Source of the DNA: Solen grandis
Lineage: Eukaryota; Mollusca; Bivalvia; Adapedonta; Solenidae
Length of the DNA stretch: 64,000 bases
Assembly: GCA_021229015.1 (NCBI GenBank)
Contig: CM037785.1
Span: 34,521,062 to 34,585,061 of the forward strand
Reading direction: 5' to 3'
Of the stretch, positions 12,425-25,110 are shown one piece after another (within the stretch, counting starts at the first letter, position 1; each line of letters opens with the position of its first letter). The position numbers were made by a program, and so were the translations under genes. The notes under the pieces are model-generated. The model searched no databases and was not told where the DNA came from. It saw nothing but the letters and a program-made list of their open reading frames with translations.

Positions 12425-15400
12425 TAGAATGATTTCCCAGCTCAAGTACAATATTTAATTACCATAATGTATCCAGCTGGAATATCAGTATGATATTTCA
12501 GTTTGAAACAACCATACATATAATACATTGATTTAACACTTCCTCGAAACATCTGCAATTTAACTTTTCTGGCATGCAAATTGACTCCAATCCCAGGGTT
12601 ACTGTAGATATTAACTTATAGCAATTTTATCTGCATTTGAAACACATCAGAGTCATATATCTATGAAGATGAGACTATTTTATGACTTGCGTTCGCATCC
12701 AGTTTTCCCTACAAATGCAGTTTAAGCTTCACTGTAACCACATGCTGTGGCGAAGAAAGATGCATATTTCTTACGGTAATATCTGGGTCTGGTACTTAAC
12801 GATCTGGCACTTAAACCTCCCAATATTTGTTTGCATGCACCACCTTTAGTGAGAATTATTTGTACAAACCACATTGCACTTCAAGAGATTTTCTGCAACA
12901 TGGCTGTCAATGACTTAACATGTGTAGAAAGAAGTACAGTAGCGCTGTATTAATCTTGAAATTATACCAGACATATTCATGTTACAAAAGGCTAAGGATA
13001 ACAGAAAACACGAAACACTTGCAAAGGAAAACATGCTTTGTTGCTGTGTATGTTAAAACATAAGTAACCGAACAATCGACAGAGAAAGCATGCATGGCTG
13101 AGAGTCAAATAGATCAAGACAATTCAACGATTTTGATAACCCAAATAATGTTAACAAAATCATTTGATACCCGCGCCATCAGTCTGCATTTCATCCGTGT
13201 ATAATACTCTCTTTCTTGCCTGGATTATACACTAATCCTTAAGTTACAATATTTGATTCCAATCCAAAAACATGGCCGTCTATATATATATATCAGACTT
13301 CTTTAATTTACACTTTGATACAATAGGCTGACAACCCGCCAATTGTGGGGTTATAAATATCTTGGGCTGTGCAAATTTAAGCCAAGTTTCAATTAACACA
13401 AATAAATTCTATTCATAAACTCTTTTTAAGTTTCATTTCATCCAATATCATTTAAATATTTTCAAACCGTTTATATAAATCAATACCATTTTGTTACATT
13501 TTTTTCTCCTATCCATTATTGACTGACATATAATATGAAACTTTCTAATTTCACTCTCAAGTTGGTAAATAAAAGAGTAAAAATCCATTGCATAAAAAAG
13601 ACTTTCTTCTCTGTTTTAAGCAGTTTCTGAAATTGTTCAGATTGTAACAAAATCTAAAAGCTGGAATGCTATCTCTGTATGATTTTATCATTTGTGATAA
13701 GGAACAGACTGCAAAATTGATATTAAATTGGTTTTGATTTCTGATTATCAACCGGGATTGTCTTGTCCTTTTCCCAGAACTTTAACATCCAAACTGCGCT
13801 AGTTTCAACCAATGACTCACAGACCTGGCAACACACGTACATTAGCAGTGTCTATATATAGATTGGGTCTGGTACTGACCATCCCTTCCTTTCATATAAA
13901 TGCATAATTATGACATCAATAAGCCACCTTAGAAAGGCAAGTCTTCCATTCCTTGATATATCTTTAGAATTTGTTCTGCTCATTAATATTCATTAATTTA
14001 TACATTTATTATGAATATTCATGACCTGGTAATGGGTTAAATGCTACTCAGGCTGTAAGACATTCAGTCAGTTTGGATTTTACAATGTACACTTTATATG
14101 CTTGATTATCATAAGAACACAGCAATCGATAACACCATATCTAACTACAAGCACTGTACAATAAAACAAGACCCAAGTTACTTGCAGACACATACATTGG
14201 TTAATTACTGGGATGCACTGTACTGTACACGTAATATGTAAATTAGGAGACTTAGTTCAGGGTGAACTTATCAATCTCCCACACTACCAATTCAATAAAA
14301 AGCTGCTCTATAACATTATCATTACCCTAATTTCAAATTAAGATAATCTAAAAATTCTCTTCTTCCTTAATTACACCCTTTTCAAAACCTATTCAAGCAA
14401 TAAAAAGGCATCTTAATTACTCCTAATGAGAAATGGATGCTGATATTCTTACCCGTTAAAATTACACAATAACAAGCTGAGATGCTTATATTATTCCGTT
14501 TCAGTCGCTAAAACAACCTGGGAATGCATGAGATTTTCCCGATCAGCATATCAATATCAATATGACCTTATTTTTCCGCTTCTCTTCATCTCTATGAAAT
14601 ACTGCAATGCATTCATGTGCCAGACGCTCGCAAGACGGCTTCAGATATCTGTCATCAGCTTTATTGCTATGCTTTCAGAGACAGGAGATAGATTTTTAAC
14701 TTGCGAACAAAACTATCGGAACAAAAACCTCCTAACAAAATTATTTGAACTAAATCCAATCAGTAGGAATTAAATTGTAATTTTGTTCTAAAAACTGAAG
14801 AATTAACTAAAAATTCCGCAGGCTCTAGAGGACTTATTACCTTGAAATTGACAATACAATTAACAGATGAAGAAGCAGAACTAAAGGTTTTCAATAACTG
14901 CAGCCAAATTGAAAAGGACTAACTGAGAGAGGAAATAATTATCCTTAAACTATTTTTCCCCATTTCCAACTCACTTATAGACCTTAACTAATAAAGTATT
15001 GGAAGAAAAAAGAAATGATAGAGTCATAACTGACAAGCCTTCACTGCAGATTCCATAAAACTCTCTCCCTATTTCCCATGTCTAACGAGCCCCCTGGATG
15101 TACAATAAACCTGCCTCTCTCTATACAATCATCCACCTTCATCTCGGAGAAAACCAGAGTTATGGAGTACTTCAGACCATATTTGGTAATGTCTGGATGC
15201 CTGTATCTTACACTCTCGTATTTTTGGTCGAGCCCCAGTATTTTCCGTCTCTGACAGTCATGCATATGGCTCTGGAACACAGTCATATCCATGATGCAGT
15301 GCCTGGCAATTCACCATTGGCAGCTGTATCCACATTAGGCAGAATCTGAACTTTTTTAAGTCAAAAATCAGTGCTTTTTAGATAAAGAGTGTATTTAAAT

Positions 15401-15592
15401 TAGAGAAACATGTGCATATACCATCAGACAGTTTTCCTTTCATATGGTAGTACATACCATTTTGCTTAAGATTTTAATGTTTCAGGAAATATTTGTTAAT
15501 TTTTACCAATGATAATCCTACTTGTTCAATAATTTAAAGACTTTTGAAGGTATATGGAACAATGATTTTTTTTTTCTTTACCGTGCAGTGAC

Positions 15593-15745
15593 TCAGTGAA
15601 GAATCTGAGCTTGTGTAAGCAAACAGAGGAGACCCTGATCAGACAGAGGAGACCCTGATCAGACAGCTCCTTCTGGCAGCTGTCTTATATGGGTCTGCTA
15701 AGTGTTTGCCAATGCATCTATACCATAGAGACGTTTTGTGAAAAC
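15593..15745 (+). mobile_element. Hairpin MITE, family A, copy 2 (partial, with internal duplication)
   Basis: The core GCAAACAGAGGAGACCCTGA is present at 15620-15640, followed by ATCAGACAGCTCC and its weaker inverted partner GGCAGCTGTCT. A 20-bp unit, CAGAGGAGACCCTGATCAGA, occurs twice in a row (15624-15663), lengthening the left arm only. Outer ends are decayed. Confidence 0.6.
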
Positions 15746-18010
15746 AGCCACAGAGTCTGATTTTCAGGAAGGAGCCTCATGCACTCCTACATTCTGTAAT
15801 TCTCAACACTTTTAGGATAATTACGTCCAGTTTTTATATACAGGAAGACAATTGGTTCTCGCTTTGTTCTTTGATAAATGGCAATCACCAGGCGATCATG
15901 TTATTGGTCCATCGTTTTTCCACTTGCAAATTTCTCTGCACAGAAAACCTGTGTGTTAGAGCTCCCTTAAGACTGAGAGACAAGGGGTAATAGCCGTCTG
16001 ACATGCAATACAATCAGTTAAAATGGCACGGTAGAGAGGTGATTACCCATAATACAACAGTGCTAGATCAATCTGATACTCTTAAACGCTACTTCACACT
16101 TTCTTTGCACAGCATTGAATGGTTATAAAAGAAGAGCTATAACCATCAACAGAACAGAGGACTGACTACCTTTAAACTCATTTGCTGTATTACCCCATTT
16201 ATATAACTCAAATATCTGTAATTTAGATGCATTTGCCTAAGGAGCAGTTAAAGAAAGGTACAATGGTTATTTGAGAAACATAACTGCTGTCAATTTGATC
16301 TGTCTATACATATTTTTAATAATTCATAGTCAAGATAAAGATGCTCAATGCTGTAGGTTCAAGTCTCTGTTAGGCCATAAACACAACTATTTTTCTTTAC
16401 CCCTGATAAATGAACAGATTACCCATAAACCTCCCATAATGTATCCCCTTCCTGCATTATATAGGTATCAACACTAAACTTTAAAAACATTCCTACCTTT
16501 AAAATGAGAAAGAAACCCCCTCTACTTGTATGTAATTCAATCTCCAAGATAGCTGTATATATCTAAGAAATGTTTGGCTCCTATCAAAAACATATATCTA
16601 ATTGGCATATATGTTTCCTTTAGACAAAGATAAACTTTTTTTTGTTTGCAGTCAGCTTTTGACCTATTCTGCAGCCATGCAACTATTTTAAAGAGAGTGA
16701 TAACATGTAAAAGATTAGATATAGAAACAGTGAACTTCAACATGAACAAAACAATTCGCAGGGAACAGTTTTACTATGTGTGGATTACACTATATTTATT
16801 TCTGAGTGATAAATATGTCACCCTGCAATTAGCAAACTTCAGAAATATCCATTTTCAGTAATAAATATAATTCATACAGCTTAAACTGTTATACATCCTC
16901 ACTACCTAAAACAAAATGGTAAGCTTTTAAAAGATTTTATTGCTCCATTTACTGCCTGCCATACTGACTTTATGGTATGCAGACCAAGGGGATCCCTAGG
17001 TGGTTTGATAAAAACCCTGGGCTTTCACTCATGACATTATGGTTGCCATGGTAACCAAAGACCCCACTCATTTTGACCATTACACATCATGTGAAAAAGG
17101 TGTGTGTTACCCATGCGTCTTCTGAGTCAGTTTGGGTTTTTAGCCCCAGCCCAACCATGTTTCCTGCATTGCACTGTCAAGGAACGTTTGTCATTAATAA
17201 ATTGGATAATTGCTAATAACAACTTTTTCCTGAAGAGCCCCCAACACATGCATCGTCTTAAGATGCAGTGACTCAAGCACAACCAGATGGGTTCTGGACC
17301 CATAACAAAGGTTCAATGATAGCCCGGGTCTTGATTGACGACCAGACCAAAGGAAGGCTGCCACTTAATAACACTCTACCAAAGCCTACCCGGTAACAAA
17401 ATATCGCTTGTAAACAATCGAAACAACTGGGGAGACCATTAAAGAATACAATAACCACAGGTTCAAGTCATTTGCATCTTTTCATCTTTACACAATGGTG
17501 TGTTTTCTAAGAACGTTTTATTCCAATAAATTTTCATAATCCGCAACAATGGAATAATGCCCGAAGTGGAAACATACACAATTTCTTGGTCTTCAAATTT
17601 GGGCATCCTCTGTTGGAGCTTTCTAAACCAGGCTCTCACATGTGGAGGAACTGCTGAAGATGTTATCTGATAGACATTATAAACAGCTTACTCTCACTGC
17701 AAGATGCCTTAGTTTCTTGTCTATGATGCAGATTAACAAATTGGATTCATTAAAAATGCTTCAACTAACAGGGATTCTACAACAAATAATGATGCTTTAA
17801 CTCAAATACATGTAGTTCTTGCTGGGTTTTTTACCAGTTTCACTTTTCTGGTTCTAATAAAATGTTCATTTTTTAATAAAAAAACATTAATTTCATTTTA
17901 CATGCCTATCTTGAATTGTTTACTTAACCTTCTATAAATGCTAAAAGAAATTACACCAATAACTTTGAATGCCAAAGAGATGTAATATCTAACACTCTTA
18001 TCTAAATAAT

Positions 18011-18185
18011 AACCCTTTCAAACCAAACAAAAGAAATCCATGAATTGACAATATGCAACCATTTTAAAACCCAAACAGCCTGACAGTAACACACAAGCTG
18101 ATCAGGTTTTTGATTGCTCACTACTACTCGTATCTCTGACATTGGAGGCTATCACCGCAAGACCTGTTCAGACAGAGAACTTCAA
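18011..18185 (+). mobile_element. Decayed MITE related to family B
   Basis: It begins AACCCTTTCAAACC and contains AAACAGCCTGACAG, AAGCTGATCAGGTTTTTG and CCTGTTCAGACAGAG, which resemble the family A/B cores in order. Ends are uncertain. Confidence 0.4.
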
Positions 18186-18339
18186 TACATCATGCAGTCT
18201 ATAATTCTTGTTTTTCTACGACATACCAAGGTATGAAATGATGTATCTGAGTAGCAGAGGAATTGTCACAAGTCATGGAACGTTGCACCATAAGTGCACC
18301 TACTGAGCATGAGGCACTGCGGAACTACTTGCCATTATG

Positions 18340-18363
18340 CCCCCCCCCCCCCCCCCCCCCCCC
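18340..18363 (+). repeat. Poly-C run of 24
   Basis: An uninterrupted C homopolymer of 24 bases, with the G-run on the minus strand. The exact length may be an assembly estimate. Confidence 0.95.
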
Positions 18364-21300
18364 AATTGACCCTCATGAGTCCTGCAGCTTTCTGCAAAAT
18401 TTCTTCAGTCTACAGACCCATTAATCAAGTTGCCCACTGACACATGGCTGCTTTCAGCTTACCTTTTCAAGTCTATTTATTATTTCCTTATAATATTCAG
18501 TTTTATGTCATAGACATCTTTTTTTATTTTAATAGAAAAAAATACAATAATAAAATGTGTCCAGCATGGAAAATTACGAAAAAATATCAAATGATTAAAG
18601 TATTTTTTAACTCAGTATTCTGAGACCTCCTGGGAAATACTGAATTGCAAAACTGAGAGAATTTCAAGAACAGACTATGAAATTTTATGTCCAAGAGACA
18701 TAACATGTGCTATGGTGAATAACTGCATACAATATAAGAGTGAACTTAATATCAGTCTTTCAGGGACCAAACACCACTAAATGTTACCATGAATTTATTT
18801 ATTTCTCTGTTGTATACAACTATTTCAACCTATTATGATCAATACATTTCAACACAGACAACATAAATACATGTTAATAGATAACAGCATCTAATACACT
18901 GAGCCAGCACCATCATTCTTAATAAGACAGCAGATTTAGGACAGAAACTGTCATACAATTCTCAACAATTTAAATTTAAATATAAATATACACAATTCAA
19001 GCAATAAATGCCTTGGAGTGATCAATTCTTCACTATATTACATTATCATTATATCAATGAGGGCTGACCATGTAAATCTGTTAAATCTCCTTCTATTTCT
19101 ATATGCACCTAAAAACTTTACAGTCAGCCCTTGTCTTTGATCCATTAATGATGGCAAAAATCTTAAAAACCATTTAAATTACGAACTAAAACTGAAGTTT
19201 GATGTTACTGCAAATGATCACAAGGTACTTAACAAACAAAATCAACCCTTGTTGTTTAACAAACCAGCACACATTCAGTATTCCGATGCAAAGATAATGT
19301 TCATCATAATAATGTCAATGTCGGCTATCTGAACGATTCACAAAGCCCGTATATCTATCTATACAAGTTAATCAGCCGTCATTTTATGTGCGACATTTTG
19401 CGACAATCACTGTTGATGTTATCCTGCAAGATTGCCTAGGGCCTTTAGACTTAAACGATCGACAACAGTGTGTTAAGCTTTCATTGTTTATTTCTCTGCT
19501 TATTCATTCATGCATTATTTTTGAATATCTAATCACCTTTATTTTACTCTGTCAGGTATTAATAGCCCCTCAAACCAGTCATTAATGATATTTCCTTAGG
19601 CTTAACTTTGACCCACAATTTTAGTTGTGAATTTATGTGACAGAAGATAATTTTGACAAAACAAAAACACCTTTGTAATGAATGAAATATATGTAGACCT
19701 CTCTCAGACGGCTTGTAACTTCTCTGTATTGAGTATATTATTGCTTTAGCATATCGGGTGGTTATTGCGTGTTGTGAAATACAAAGAAAAACCAGAGACC
19801 CGAAGTGCTATACATCTCATTCGTCCTGACCCTTGTGTGTCCATAGGCCATACTCTCCTGACATATTGGATAGGTCTCCATTGATCAATGGCCGTCTAGC
19901 ATGGCCAAATTGACACTTTGACTTTTAAACCCATCTTAGGTTTCTTAATTTGTTTTTTAGCTTAACTTTACATGAAGGCAAGGGGAGACATTTATGTTGG
20001 ACGACTAAACACTTAAAATGTTTAGTAAGTTAAATGAGTCGGAAAAACTTCAGAATGGTAAATTTCCATAAAGTTTTTACTTCCAACTTGATGTTTTCGG
20101 TTACTTTACAACGTACATCATGCAAGGGCATTGCCATGTTTACACGCTGCTCCAGAAGTTCCTTTGAGCTTTTATGTCTGACATGGATTCCAGTACCTGA
20201 CAGAATCTAAATAATGCATATGTAACTCTTTCAGAGAATGTCATACACCTCCATGACAAGTTTAACAATATCACATATTCTTATTTCAACTCAAACTGTC
20301 GCAGATATTCCAGATAATGTATGATGGTAAATGCCATATATACATATAGATGTATGACCCACTTCCTTCAGAATTAAAAATACAAGAGGTTTAAAACACT
20401 GCATTTGACAGCCTGACTCAATGACAATCCCAATACAGTTCAGATGAAATCTCTTGACCCAATTAAATTTTGTTAAAAAGTTGAGTGCCATCAGGAACTT
20501 TTATTTTCGTTTTTTTTCACCAATTCATACAACCGTCCAGTCTATTATGCCGGTGGTATCAGTGAATGACAGAGGTACAGTTTATCCCTATAGGTGGACC
20601 CCCTAGTGTCGTAGCTGTCAATATCAGAGATTTTCATTAGACTTTACTGATTAGTATCAGTAAACACATGAATAAGCAAGATCTACAAAAGAGGTCTTCC
20701 ACTGTTAGACGTTCTATGAAGAGAGTGTAAAAACGCAATAAAGTGCTAAAGTGGATTGCAATGTGCATTACGATCAACTAATTTCTTCTTCTTTGGCATT
20801 ATTCGAATGCCAACATCGAAGCAGAGATAACATCTTGGGAGTACAGGGACATTCTATTTAATGCACAATTATGCTATCGCAAGCAATATATCATATTCAT
20901 GATTATCCGATAAAACCACAAAAACTTGAGGGAGAAAATAAGGCACGCAGCAAGTTTCCATTGAATTCTGACACAATAAAGACAAATATTGAAACAAAGA
21001 TTTTGAAACTATTCAAAGTTGGGTAAAAATTTTGACAGCTTAAGAAGCCATGTCTGTGTTACAATGAGACTGCATCAAATATGATACATAGAGGTTGTAA
21101 CCGACTCTGGCTTTAATGTGTTCCCACCTACTGCGAAATAATGAAATACATAAACTGACACAGTTCCGATTATTAGCCAATCAATCAAAATTTTGTCACC
21201 AGCAACACATCAGTTAGAGGACTTGAAAGTCTGCAACGTTCAATTATATAACCATTTGTCCAAATGTCTAATCTTCTCACTCATGACCTTTGGCCCCTGT

Positions 21301-21690
21301 GTCCTCTGTGGCGATGATATTTAGTTTCAAAGGTTGTGTGGGATCTCCTGATCTAGGTGATCTCGGAACACCACTGATAATTAACTAACCTGTCTTATTA
21401 CAGGCTTTAACTTCTTTAAAGAGGTAACACGAGACTACTTTGTCTGCATTTACAGACCCTTCAATATATTACTTAACAATTAAAACTTAAGATGAGGTCT
21501 GCCGGCGAAATATTGCGCATAATTAGACAGGGATTATGGGTATGTCATTAAAATTGGAGAAAACAATTAAAAGGCCTTTAACTGTGTCAAATTGTCAGTG
21601 AGAACCACTGGCTCATAAAAATAGGCACAGAAACATTTGCGCAAAGGTTATTGTGTAATGGCGGGTGGGTGAATTGACACAATGGTTGTA

Positions 21691-21724
21691 CAACATTAAG
21701 TGAGGGTCAACATTAAGTGAGGGT
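21691..21724 (+). repeat. 17-bp perfect tandem duplication
   Basis: CAACATTAAGTGAGGGT occurs twice, at 21691-21707 and 21708-21724. Confidence 0.95.
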
Positions 21725-21954
21725 AAATATTGAGAAATATTGATCTGGGTCAGAACATGTGTTCAAGTTTGTACAACTATACAATTGAGGCACAATTGAG
21801 ACACACATGCACTGGTGATCTGATGGATACAATAACAGAAGGTAATTAGAAAGGGAAACAAATTGGTCATTTACATCTAACAAAAAAATACAGTGGAAAG
21901 AGAGAAAAAATGATCATTTTTAATTGATGTAGATTGAAGGCAATCATTTTTTTT

Positions 21955-22000
21955 TTTCTAAATATAATTTACAAACATTTCTAAATATAATTTACAAACA
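21955..22000 (+). repeat. 23-bp perfect tandem duplication
   Basis: Positions 21955-21977 and 21978-22000 are identical (begins TTTCTAAATATAATTT). Confidence 0.95.
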
Positions 22001-24097
22001 TTGAAACAATTTTAAACTGTAAAAATTACATAAATAAAAACTATTTCTGTTATAAAAAAAATCATCTACATCAAATAATAGATGTAAAGGTAAGAATTCA
22101 AAAATGTTCTCTGGACCATATCATATAAACATATTTTCAAACAAACTATGTCTTAAATGACTAATTCAAAACCAATTTACAAAAAACATTGTGGATCAAG
22201 TCATAAGTCTTAACTTTAAAACGCTTAAAAAAGAAAAATAATAACAGGCATTCATTTGTCAATTTATTTTCATTTTATCTAGTGATTTCAGGAGCAACTA
22301 GCCCCTTAATTGAATGAGTGGATTTAGATTTGCCACCTGCCCAATCAGGAGGTTCTTCCCCTACCTATGTCTACTCCATTTTTGAATGACACAGAGATCA
22401 ATGCCAGTGTTATATACAATTCACTCCGACTACCAAACAGGTGCAGGGTCACAGGTCAAGCTAGTGGAGCTTTAATTTCCAATGAAGTGTCACCGTCATT
22501 GATTTATGTCAGCATGGTAGACCTCTCTATCCTTCGGTAATCTGTAATAGTCACTGAAACACTCTCTGACAACTGTTCCCTAGTCTTGAAGGTCAAGGTC
22601 ATTTGTCCCCCCACCTCCTCCTTCGCTTGCATTTAAACCTACTACCAGTTATATTTTTCTAACTTTAATGATTCCCCCCCCCCCCAATTCAATTGATTTA
22701 TGTCTAAAATAATTCCCTTGTTAATGTGCCTCAAATTGTTCACCCCTGAACTTAAAACACCTGATCTTAAATCCATACGCTACTGAGTTGTTATTTCAAT
22801 TATGGTGAAAAAAGTTTTGACTATTACTAAAAGGAAATTGACAACATCTGAACTATTAATTCAAGAGCTCACTTCAAAATGACAATATCAAATTACTTCC
22901 CAACAGTATTTCCTCTGCTCAAAACTGTTCTTGAGTAAACAGAAAACATTACTGTCAGGATTTTTTAGAATAGACTGTATTTGCAAAGGAAGAGAGTAAA
23001 AGATTTTGTGATATGGTTTGAATTATTAAAATCAATTGTATGAAAACATTAAGTTCTCCATAAGATAACCACATGCCATATGAAGAATGGTTTTATGCTT
23101 ATAACTCAACATTTGACCTACTGCAGGTACATGGAAGCTAATTATTTCTTATCTCATTATGACCTAACCAGATGCCTTGTAAAATGCCATGCACTTTCTG
23201 CAGAAAACAACAAAGGAATCCAAATGTTTCATGGTCATTCAAAACACCCTAAACAGCAACTGTGTGAAACATTAAGAATGATAATTCTTTTGAAAGCCTT
23301 TAGAAATATCTGGCTCTGTTAAGTTTATGAGGAATAAAATGTAGAATAATACAACCGAACATGTATCGTTAACCTATTCAAGTTCATTTTCGCAGTGCAT
23401 TTGATAATCTAGTGGAAAGTGGTTAAGTCAATATGCACATGCAATTCATGGGTTGAGAAGTTTTAGGCAATTTAAATTGATGTATTGTTATATAAGCTGC
23501 ACAAAGAAAAATTAAAAAATGATATGCCAAGCCGTCGTCATCTGTTTTGAAATTGAGGTTTTCACAAGACAGCACCGCACATATGCCGACGCAGTCGAAA
23601 AAATAAGATAAATATGTGAGTTCATTTGTTGTATAAAAGTATAATTTGTTTTCATCAAAAGCTATATGATCATTAGAATTCATCCTTTGCAAGTAGAGTA
23701 TAATATTAAAATCTTATTTATCTTAATTGCAAGGGAATGGAGGTAAAAAACCATCAAGTTATTGCTCTAATATATGCAGGTACATGTCCCTGACATGAGT
23801 TGAACAAGTTTTATGAAACACCCTCTCAAAGATGCATAATCCGATACGACTGATGAATGGTCCATTTAACACTACGAACATGCATTATGCAAGGAGGGAA
23901 TCTCCACATAAGAACGAATTAATGGGCAAAGAAATACTTCAAAATACATATAAGGGTCCACAGTGTAAAGACTGCCAGCATGCGTTACTTACAAGTGTAA
24001 TTCATGCAGCCATAAATGAGAGAGATTATAAAGACGTTCAGTCACTATTCATTACAGCAAACTTTTTCAGTGACATCAGTGATTAACATTGGAATTA

Positions 24098-24137
24098 AGT
24101 AAGTATGGGAGTATCATAGTAAGTATGGGAGTATCAT
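24098..24137 (+). repeat. 20-bp perfect tandem duplication
   Basis: AGTAAGTATGGGAGTATCAT occurs twice, at 24098-24117 and 24118-24137. Confidence 0.95.
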
Positions 24138-24880
24138 AACAGTCAGGATTGAAGGGTCTTGTGTGTAAGAAATTTATTTCATTTACAATAGATATATAGT
24201 CATCTATAATTATAATTAAGATTTTGAAGGAAATATACAGATTTTTTTATCCCCCCTCAAAATTATGCATAAAATATATCTGTTCTGTCAGACAGATGGT
24301 GAGAAAAATCAAACATGATAAGATAAATACCTAATCCTTATTACCTTAAAACATTAAAACGGACAAATGTATAGATGAATGGATGGATTGACAGATGAAA
24401 GCTTAGCTGATCTAGTCAACCTTCCACATTCTTCATAATTTATTGATGGTTAACCACATACTTAATTGCAATCATTGAAATGAATATTTCCGTTTCCTTA
24501 TACAATACTTAATAAAAATCAACAACTTTTTTTCAAAAGCACACCATAAAATGATCAAACTGTATTCATAATGACCCTACAACAGTTTGGTTCATTTCCC
24601 CCAGAATTTGTATTGTCATGCTTCAAATGTAATAAACCAAATGACAATTTGCCTAATTTTCTGGTTTCAAATTTCATTCATTATTCTACCTTTCATATTT
24701 CTCAAGCTAGGTGAGGGACCTTGCATGAACAGTTTTTAAGGTTTGGAGAAAAACTATTATAATCACGGTTCAAACTCGTTCATAATCATTACTATATTTG
24801 CTAAGAATATATTTGACAACATATCTGTAATTTGAGCCCCTATCATGTACGTGGTAATCAGTCCATGGCTAACAGGAATT

Positions 24881-25110
24881 AGGCAAAAAAAAAAAAAAGT
24901 TCTGTTTCTGGTCTCCAGCGAATAAAAAAGAGGGTCGGTAGGTCGGGATTCAATTCTATTTTTTTTAATTTTTTTTCATGAAATGAAATGAAAGGTAAAA
25001 AGCGAGGGAGAATTTTTTTAAAGGCAGAAGGTATAAAAAACTTTAGGGTCGGTCATGAAAAAATGAGGGTTGGTCGGGTGACCAGAACCGGAACTTTCTT
25101 TTTTTGGCCT
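24881..25110. mobile_element. Short TIR element (MITE), 230 bp
   Basis: The left end reads AGGC, a poly-A tract, then GTTCTGTTTCTGGTC. The right end is its inverse: GACCAGAACCGGAAC, a T-rich tract, then GGCCT. The terminal inverted repeats are about 32 bp and imperfect. Inside the ends, GGTCGGTAGGTCGGG and GGGTTGGTCGGGTG occur as similar subterminal motifs. Non-coding. I recall similar repeats in bivalves, but the superfamily is unknown. Confidence 0.6.

Larger units (their letters stand above)
12425..18339. other. Non-coding AT-rich DNA, probably FAT intron
   Basis: It holds MITE family A and B copies (listed separately), a possible family A terminus in reverse orientation at 14005-14041 (ATGAATATTCATGACC, ATGGGTTAA), a short TA tract at 13280-13293 and unique sequence. 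An 83-codon minus-strand frame at 15041-15292 is not supported as a gene. Confidence 0.55.
18364..24880. other. Non-coding AT-rich DNA, probably FAT intron
   Basis: No supported exon. It contains three perfect short tandem duplications (21691, 21955, 24098), a poly-C run of 12 at 22674-22685, and an AAGGTCAAGGTCATTTG stretch at about 22591 with nuclear-receptor-type half-sites. Confidence 0.55.

Noticed and set aside
14005..14041. Reverse-oriented family A MITE
   Set aside because: Only the terminal motif matches; no hairpin core was found beside it.
15041..15292. 83-codon minus-strand frame starting MDMTVFQSHMHDC
   Set aside because: I recognise no family. Flanking splice-like signals do not give a consistent open exon, and an 83-codon plus-strand frame overlaps it.
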